A DNA stretch of 11,888 nucleotides from the NCBI GenBank assembly GCA_012036325.1, contig JAAUPC010000071.1, positions 1-11,888 on the forward strand. The letters are read 5' to 3'. The position numbers and the translations under genes were made by a program. This document shows, piece by piece, positions 8,086-11,888 of the stretch. This DNA comes from Paracoccaceae bacterium (GTDB taxonomy: Bacteria > Pseudomonadota > Alphaproteobacteria > Rhodobacterales > Rhodobacteraceae). The notes below the pieces were generated by a model that worked only from the letters and a program-made list of their open reading frames with translations, ran no database searches and was not told where the DNA came from. Position 1 is the stretch's first letter; each line of letters begins with the position of its first letter.

Positions 8086-9840
8086 TCAGACCAGCACAGC
8101 GCCCTTGGATCCGATGACGCCCTGGGTGTCCGCGTCGCCCAAGAGCATCTCGTTATGCGGTTTGCCCGAGGGGATCATCGGGAAGCAGTTTTCGTGCTTT
8201 TCGACCAGGCAGTCGAAGATCACCGGGCCGTCATAGCGCAGCATCTCCATGATCGCGTCGTCAAGGTCCTTCGGATCAGCGCATTTGATGCCCTTGCAGC
8301 CGAACGCTTCGGCCAGTTTCACGAAATCGGGCAGGCTTTCGGACCAGCTGCTGGAGTACCGCTCGCCATGCAGAAGTTCCTGCCACTGGCGGACCATGCC
8401 AAGGCGTTCGTTGTTCAGGATGAACTGCTTCACTGGCGCGCGGAACTGGATGGCGGTGCCCATTTCCTGCATGTTCATCAGCCAGGACGCCTCACCCGCG
8501 ACGTTGATGACCAAAGCCTCGGGGTGGGCAATCTGCACGCCGATGGAGGCAGGCAGGCCGTAGCCCATGGTGCCAAGGCCACCGGAAGTCATCCAGCGGT
8601 TCGGGCCTTCGAAGCCAAGGAACTGGGCGGCCCACATCTGGTGCTGGCCAACCTCGGTGGTGATGTAGCGGTCCATACCCTTGGTCAGCGCCTCAAGCCG
8701 TTCCAGCGCGTATTGCGGCTTGATCGTCGTGGTTGACTGCTTGTAGGTCAGGCATTTCACCGCGCGCCAGTCGTTGATCTGCGCCCACCATTTGGCCAGC
8801 CCGCCCTTGTTGGTCTTGCTGCCCCGTGCGCGCCACTGGCGCAGGACCTCTTCCAGAACGGTGGCAATATCGCCGACGATCGGCACATCGACACGGATGA
8901 CCTTATTGATCGAAGAGGGGTCGATGTCGATATGCGCCTTCTTCGACCCCGGGCTGAAGTCCTTGATCCGCCCCGTGATCCGGTCATCAAAGCGCGCGCC
9001 GAAGTTGATCATCACGTCGCAGCCGTGCATCGCCAGATTGGCCTCATAAAGACCATGCATCCCCAGCATGCCGACCCAGTTCTTGCCGGAGGCGGGGTAG
9101 GAGCCCAGCCCCATCAGGGTGGAGGTAACCGGGAAATCCGTCTCCGCCGCAAGGGCGCGGAGAAGCTGGCTGGCGCGCGGGCCCGAGTTGATGACGCCGC
9201 CACCAGTGTACAGGATCGGGCGTTCCGCGCTTTCCATCAAGTCCACCAGCCGGGCGATCTGGGCCGGATCGCCTTCGGTCTTGGGCTTGTAATGCGTGGC
9301 CTTGATCTTTTCGGCCGGCGTGTAGGTTGCCGTGGCAAACTGCACATCCTTCGGAATGTCGATCAGCACCGGGCCGGGGCGGCCATGCGTGGCGACGTGA
9401 AACGCCTGGTGGATGGTTTCCGACAGCTTTGCCGTATCCTTCACCAGCCAGTTCATCTTGGTGCAGGGGCGGGTAATGCCCACCGTATCAGCTTCCTGAA
9501 AGCCATCGGTGCCGATCATGAAGGTCGGAACCTGGCCGGTCAGCACGACCAGCGGGATCGAATCCATCAGCGCATCGACCAGACCGGTGACCGCATTGGT
9601 CGCACCGGGGCCTGAGGTCACCAGCACGACGCCCGGCTTGCCGGTTGACCGCGCATAGCCTTCTGCCATGTGAACCGCGCCTTGTTCGTGGCGCACCAGG
9701 ATGTGGCGGATGTCGTTTTGCTGGAAAATCTCGTCATAGATCGGAAGCACGGCGCCGCCGGGATAGCCGAACACGACCTCAACCCCTTGATCCTTGAGCG
9801 CCTGGATCACCATCCGCGCACCGGTCATCTGCTTTGCCAT
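8086..9840 (-). CDS. ilvB: Acetolactate synthase large (catalytic) subunit
   Basis: This thiamine diphosphate enzyme condenses two pyruvates to acetolactate, or pyruvate with 2-oxobutyrate to acetohydroxybutyrate, the first shared step of valine, leucine and isoleucine synthesis. The protein has 584 residues. The N-terminal ThDP domain has VVFGYPGGAVLPIYDE (22-37) and the catalytic Glu52 in RHEQGAVHMAEGYAR. The central domain spans about 190-345, and the C-terminal ThDP domain ends the cofactor motif with NN at 476-477. That motif begins GEAS (449-452) rather than the usual GD-x-S. The start at 9840 (MAKQMTGARMVIQAL) is chosen because GAGGGAG lies eight bases upstream. An in-frame ATG at 9918 would have to read through the terminator hairpin. 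It is the first structural gene after the attenuator and is followed two bases later by GT87 protein A. Confidence 0.97.
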   Translation of the reverse strand: MAKQMTGARMVIQALKDQGVEVVFGYPGGAVLPIYDEIFQQNDIRHILVRHEQGAVHMAEGYARSTGKPGVVLVTSGPGATNAVTGLVDALMDSIPLVVLTGQVPTFMIGTDGFQEADTVGITRPCTKMNWLVKDTAKLSETIHQAFHVATHGRPGPVLIDIPKDVQFATATYTPAEKIKATHYKPKTEGDPAQIARLVDLMESAERPILYTGGGVINSGPRASQLLRALAAETDFPVTSTLMGLGSYPASGKNWVGMLGMHGLYEANLAMHGCDVMINFGARFDDRITGRIKDFSPGSKKAHIDIDPSSINKVIRVDVPIVGDIATVLEEVLRQWRARGSKTNKGGLAKWWAQINDWRAVKCLTYKQSTTTIKPQYALERLEALTKGMDRYITTEVGQHQMWAAQFLGFEGPNRWMTSGGLGTMGYGLPASIGVQIAHPEALVINVAGEASWLMNMQEMGTAIQFRAPVKQFILNNERLGMVRQWQELLHGERYSSSWSESLPDFVKLAEAFGCKGIKCADPKDLDDAIMEMLRYDGPVIFDCLVEKHENCFPMIPSGKPHNEMLLGDADTQGVIGSKGAVLV

Positions 9841-9866
9841 AGTCGTCACTCCCTCTTTCGCGCAAC

Positions 9867-9896
9867 AAAAAGCCCCCGGAAGTTTCCTTCGGGGGC
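9867..9896 (-). terminator. Attenuator terminator in the ilvB leader
   Basis: On the minus strand GCCCCCGAAG (9896-9887) pairs with CTTC (9882-9879) and GGGGGC (9877-9872), leaving one bulged C at 9878 and a GAAA loop. Five T residues follow at 9871-9867. The structure is a canonical intrinsic terminator that lies between the leader peptide and ilvB, only 27 bases before the ilvB start, so it must work as an attenuator rather than as the end of an operon. Confidence 0.88.
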
Positions 9897-9937
9897 GCAT
9901 GGGAACCTGAATGGTCAACCGTTACCGGCCCATGCGC
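9895..9937 (-). promoter_or_regulatory. Putative antiterminator stem of the ilv attenuator
   Basis: GCGCATGGG at 9937-9929 is a perfect inverted complement of CCCATGCGC at 9903-9895. The first arm is inside leader codons 11-14; the second shares its last two bases with the 5' arm of the terminator. A ribosome stalled on the Ile/Leu/Val codons would leave the first arm free to pair and disfavour the terminator. A ribosome that reaches the stop codon would cover the first arm and let the terminator form. The overlap is only two base pairs, so mutual exclusion would depend on the shared G-C pair and on stacking or sterics. That part is inference. Confidence 0.6.
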
Positions 9938-9969
9938 GTCCTTCCTACGATGACAAGAATTCTGGCCAT
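9922..9969 (-). CDS. Branched-chain amino acid leader peptide (15 residues)
   Basis: The peptide reads MARILVIVGRTRMGR followed by TAA. It contains five consecutive branched-chain residues, Ile-Leu-Val-Ile-Val, at positions 4-8. A good ribosome binding site, GAAGGGG, sits seven bases before the ATG. The reading frame begins about 21 bases after the predicted transcription start and ends 26 bases before the terminator hairpin. These are the expected features of a ribosome-mediated attenuation leader that senses charged tRNAs for isoleucine, leucine and valine. The peptide itself is presumably without function after translation. Confidence 0.88.
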   Translation of the reverse strand: MARILVIVGRTRMGR

Positions 9970-9996
9970 GGGCCGACCCCTTCATGTTCGGATGGA

Positions 9997-10025
9997 ACAG
10001 TAGGGGCCGATATGCCGGGCGTCAA
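9997..10025 (-). promoter_or_regulatory. Sigma70-like promoter of the ilvB operon
   Basis: On the minus strand TTGACG (10025-10020) is followed by a 17-base spacer and TACTGT (10002-9997). The -35 element matches five of six consensus bases, and the spacing is ideal. Transcription would start near 9990, giving a short untranslated stretch before the leader peptide at 9969. Just upstream of the -35 box lies the small palindrome GGATTTGCAATCC (10028-10040). Confidence 0.7.
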
Positions 10026-10076
10026 CGGGATTTGCAATCCGAAAATGTCGCAAGGGCCTGGTATTTTTGAACGATT

Positions 10077-10104
10077 GTTGCGGCACGCTGTCGCGTGGCG
10101 CAAC
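10077..10104. repeat. 28-base inverted repeat upstream of the ilv promoter, candidate operator
   Basis: The arms GTTGCGGCACGC (10077-10088) and GCGTGGCGCAAC (10093-10104) are complementary except at one position and flank a TGTC centre. The repeat lies about 50 bases upstream of the ilvB -35 box and ten bases beyond the exchanger terminator. It has no T tract, so a regulator-binding site is more plausible than a second terminator. No protein is assigned. Confidence 0.5.
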
Positions 10105-10113
10105 TTTCGCAAG

Positions 10114-10143
10114 AAAAAGCCCGGCGCAGGGTCTGCGCCGGGC
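10114..10143 (-). terminator. Intrinsic terminator of the VOC/exchanger transcript
   Basis: On the minus strand GCCCGGCGCAG and CTGCGCCGGGC form a perfect 11-pair stem around a three-base loop, followed by TTTTT. It begins 22 bases after the stop codon of the Na+/Ca2+ exchanger gene and cleanly separates that transcript from the ilv operon, which starts downstream on the same strand. Confidence 0.92.
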
Positions 10144-10165
10144 GTCAGAGGGCCAGAATCCGTCC

Positions 10166-11074
10166 TTAGGTCATCGCCCAAAGGTAGCCACCATAGGCCA
10201 CCAGAAGGCCGACCCCTGCAAGCCGGGGCAAGCCTCTCAGCGTGAACGCCAACACGGCCAGCCCGACGGCAACGGCAGCCGCCACCGGCATGTCGATCGC
10301 GCCAAAACGCGGATCAACCGGGATCGGTGAGACAAGCGCAGTGATGCCGAGGATGCCGAAAATGTTGAACACGTTCGAGCCGACCACGTTGCCAACCGCA
10401 ATCTCGGTCTGCTTGCGGAAGGCGGCAATGATGCTGGTCGCAAGCTCGGGCAAGGAGGTGCCCACGGCAACGATGGTTAGCCCGATGACCGCTTCCGAGA
10501 TGCCAAAGGTCGTTGCGATCACGATGGCGCTGTCGACCAGAAGCCGCGCGCCGATCACCAGCACGATCAACCCGCCGATGGTGAAGCCCCAGGCTTTCAG
10601 CTGGTTCTCTTCCGGCTGATCTTCTTCCGGCTCGACCTTGCCAAAGAAGAAGGTCGAGCCGAGGAAGATCAGCAAGCCAACAAAAAGAACAGCGCCGTAA
10701 AGCCGCGTGATCTCAGTCCCAAGCAGCATCCCCCACAGGACGAAGGTCGCGGCCAGCATGAAGGCCAGATCGCGCCAGATCTTGCGGGCGTCGACCACAA
10801 GAGGGGCGATGACAGCCGAAACGCCAAGGATCAAGAGGATGTTGGCGATGTTCGATCCGACCACGTTGCCAATGGAAATCTCGGGCTTGCCTTCCCAGGC
10901 AGCTTGCAAGGACACCAGAAGTTCGGGGGCCGAGGTGCCGAAGCCGACGATGGTCAGGCCGATGACCATGGGCGAAAGGTGAAAGTGCCGCGCGACCGAT
11001 GAGGCGCCGCGCACCAGCCACTCGCCGCCGAAGAACAGCATGGCCAGGCCGATGGTAAAGAGAAGATAGGTCAA
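10166..11074 (-). CDS. CaCA-family Na+/Ca2+ exchanger (YrbG-like)
   Basis: This inner-membrane antiporter exports Ca2+ in exchange for Na+ or H+. The two inverted alpha repeats of the CaCA superfamily are plain. Alpha-1 holds GFGTSAPELLVS (44-55) and GNVVGSNIANILLILG (69-84). Alpha-2 holds AVGTSLPELATS (203-214) and GNVVGSNVFNIFGILG (228-243). The acidic residue in each GTSxPE motif is the ion ligand. An acidic loop, EPEEDQPEEN (148-157), links the two five-helix halves. I prefer the TTG at 11074 as start (302 residues) because GGGGAG lies five bases upstream and the protein then begins directly in the first helix, as family members do. The longer in-frame ATG at 11152 adds a proline-rich, unconvincing 26 residues. 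It follows the VOC gene by 95 bases and ends at a strong terminator. Confidence 0.92.
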   Translation of the reverse strand: MTYLLFTIGLAMLFFGGEWLVRGASSVARHFHLSPMVIGLTIVGFGTSAPELLVSLQAAWEGKPEISIGNVVGSNIANILLILGVSAVIAPLVVDARKIWRDLAFMLAATFVLWGMLLGTEITRLYGAVLFVGLLIFLGSTFFFGKVEPEEDQPEENQLKAWGFTIGGLIVLVIGARLLVDSAIVIATTFGISEAVIGLTIVAVGTSLPELATSIIAAFRKQTEIAVGNVVGSNVFNIFGILGITALVSPIPVDPRFGAIDMPVAAAVAVGLAVLAFTLRGLPRLAGVGLLVAYGGYLWAMT

Positions 11075-11079
11075 GATGG

Positions 11080-11103
11080 CTCCCCAATTTGGTTTGGGGG
11101 GAG
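11080..11103 (-). promoter_or_regulatory. Hairpin that may hide the exchanger ribosome binding site
   Basis: On the minus strand CTCCCCCCAA can pair with TTGGGGAG across a six-base loop, with two unpaired C residues. The 3' arm contains the GGGGAG ribosome binding site for the TTG start at 11074. If it forms, it would limit initiation of the exchanger. This is sequence-based inference only. Confidence 0.4.
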
Positions 11104-11169
11104 GTTTGGTCGCAGCCCGGCAATTGCAAGGGGCAGGGGCCGGAATTCGCACGGATGCGTGATCAGCAA

Positions 11170-11580
11170 TCAGCCGGGCTGCGCTTTTGTGGCCGGAAGG
11201 TAACAGACCGCGTTCAGCTTGTTGCCATCGGGGTCCCGCACATAGGCGGCGTAGAAATGCGGTCCGTATTGCGGCCGCAAGCCAGGGCCGCCTTCATCAC
11301 TGCCGCCTTGCGCCAAGGCCGCGGCATGAAAGGCGTCCACCGCGGCGCGAGAGGGGGCAAGGAAGGACACCATGGTGCCATTGCCCACTGTGGCGGGCTG
11401 GCCATCAAAGGGCTCGGTCACCCAAAGATGCGGCCCGGGATCATCCAGCCCCCAGGCAGCCGATCGGTCTTCGGGGTCATAATCGTCAATCCGCTGATGG
11501 CCGAGCGGAGCCAGCACGGCATCATAGAACGGCATGGCCTGTGCCAGATTTCGGGTGCCAAGCGAGATGTAACTGAACAC
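11170..11580 (-). CDS. VOC (glyoxalase/bleomycin-resistance fold) family protein
   Basis: The protein has 136 residues, one typical VOC unit of two beta-alpha-beta-beta-beta modules. Recognisable parts are the opening strand and helix FSYISLGTRNLAQAMPFYDAV, the mid-protein MVSFLAPSRAAVDAFHAAAL, and the closing strand YAAYVRDPDGNKLNAVCY. The last is the usual DPDGNK(I/L)E turn but with Asn in place of the metal-binding Glu. The first-strand His common in glyoxalases is also absent. It may therefore not bind a metal in the classical way, and its substrate is unknown. The start is GTG at 11580, supported by AAGAGG six bases upstream. It lies 95 bases before the exchanger on the same strand and may share its transcript. 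Confidence 0.85.
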   Translation of the reverse strand: MFSYISLGTRNLAQAMPFYDAVLAPLGHQRIDDYDPEDRSAAWGLDDPGPHLWVTEPFDGQPATVGNGTMVSFLAPSRAAVDAFHAAALAQGGSDEGGPGLRPQYGPHFYAAYVRDPDGNKLNAVCYLPATKAQPG

Positions 11581-11865
11581 GGACGGCCTCTTGCGGTTTC
11601 GGGGTGATTCTCTGGCTGCGGGGCAAGACCTGCGGCAGACGGAAGCAGTTCGGCAGCGCGATCAACTGTTTTCCGCGACTGATAGCGCAAACAACACTGC
11701 GCTGTTGACCTGTCTAGGGTTCTGGTAAGGAAATATGACCACATCGCCCGGGCTGTTGGCAGTTTTGGGTTCTCATCTTGCAGAACCTTGGCTAGGGTCT
11801 ACCTCTCAGACGTGCCTGGCACGGGTCGCGACGAACCCGGGGGGCCAATTGTGGAGGAGTACTGC
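11581..11865. other. Divergent intergenic region
   Basis: This region separates the leftward VOC gene from the rightward gene at 11866 and must hold promoters for both. I see a small inverted repeat, AGCGCA/TGCGCT (11684-11703), directly before TTGACC (11705-11710). Two similar CTAGGGT motifs occur at 11714-11720 and 11792-11798. No open frame with convincing composition and no RNA gene is apparent. Confidence 0.5.
11770..11798 (+). promoter_or_regulatory. Possible promoter of the rightward gene
   Basis: TTCTCA (11770-11775), a 17-base spacer and TAGGGT (11793-11798) form a weak sigma70-like arrangement about 68 bases before the start codon. The match is modest, and the nearby TTGACC at 11705 is an alternative -35 element without a good partner. 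Confidence 0.25.
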
Positions 11866-11888
11866 ATGGATCGACGTTCATTCTTGAC
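11866..11888 (+). CDS. Start of an exported protein, probable Tat-type signal (5' end only)
   Basis: Only MDRRSFL is visible before the window ends. The start is well supported by GGAGGAG at 11853-11859, six bases before the ATG. A twin-arginine followed by S-F-L at the extreme N-terminus is the Tat export pattern (R-R-x-F-L). In this group of bacteria the same opening is common in periplasmic solute-binding proteins and exported oxidoreductases, so a periplasmic location is the most that can be inferred. Confidence 0.6.

Noticed and set aside
8155..9615. Plus-strand open frames opposite ilvB
   Set aside because: They are antisense to a fully recognised gene, have no ribosome binding sites and show shadow-like composition.
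9841..9918. N-terminal extension of IlvB from the ATG at 9918
   Set aside because: It would be translated through the attenuator hairpin and T tract, and the ATG at 9840 has a strong ribosome binding site and the family-like N-terminus.
9945..10181. A 78-codon minus-strand frame upstream of ilvB
   Set aside because: It runs through the exchanger terminator, the inverted repeat and the ilv promoter, so it cannot be a real transcript-borne gene.
1..11888. CRISPR array, tRNA or rRNA genes
   Set aside because: No regularly spaced short repeats and no tRNA- or rRNA-like segments were seen on either strand.

Overview
The window is GC-rich and densely packed. It looks like chromosomal DNA of an alphaproteobacterium, most likely of the Rhodobacterales. 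That placement is inferred from the style of the IlvB and IlvN proteins, the base composition and the coding density; I could not run a search.

Layout from left to right. Position 2-172 (+) is the C-terminal end of an enoyl-CoA hydratase. Almost everything else up to about 10 kb is one long leftward operon, read here in its transcription order. A sigma70-like promoter (9997-10025) comes first. It is followed by a 15-residue leader peptide carrying Ile-Leu-Val-Ile-Val (9922-9969), an antiterminator stem and an intrinsic terminator that together form a classical branched-chain amino acid attenuator (9867-9937). Then come ilvB (acetolactate synthase large subunit, 8086-9840), four tandem polytopic membrane proteins of the GT87/DUF2029 type (A to D, 3079-8083), ilvN (small subunit, 2430-2990), a fifth GT87/DUF2029 paralogue (E, 1191-2425), and a TupA-like ATP-grasp protein (209-1131). 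Upstream of the operon, also leftward, lie a VOC-family protein (11170-11580) and a CaCA-family Na+/Ca2+ exchanger (10166-11074) ending in a strong terminator. A rightward gene beginning MDRRSFL starts at 11866 and runs off the edge.

The striking feature is that a tandem family of five GT-C type membrane glycosyltransferase homologues is threaded through the ilvBN operon, so that ilvB and ilvN are about 5 kb apart. ATGA overlaps or very short gaps link ilvB, A, B and C, and the whole set sits behind a branched-chain amino acid attenuator. With the ATP-grasp protein at the end, this resembles an envelope-glycan module that has colonised or expanded within an amino acid biosynthesis operon. The function and sugar specificity cannot be read from the sequence.

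Three of the genes (D, E and the ATP-grasp gene) are each broken by what looks like a single missing base. Repaired D and E would be 411 codons each, exactly the length of intact paralogue A. These are either very recent mutations or sequencing/assembly errors at short C runs. No stretch longer than 300 bases lacks a gene; the longest is the divergent intergenic region 11581-11865.
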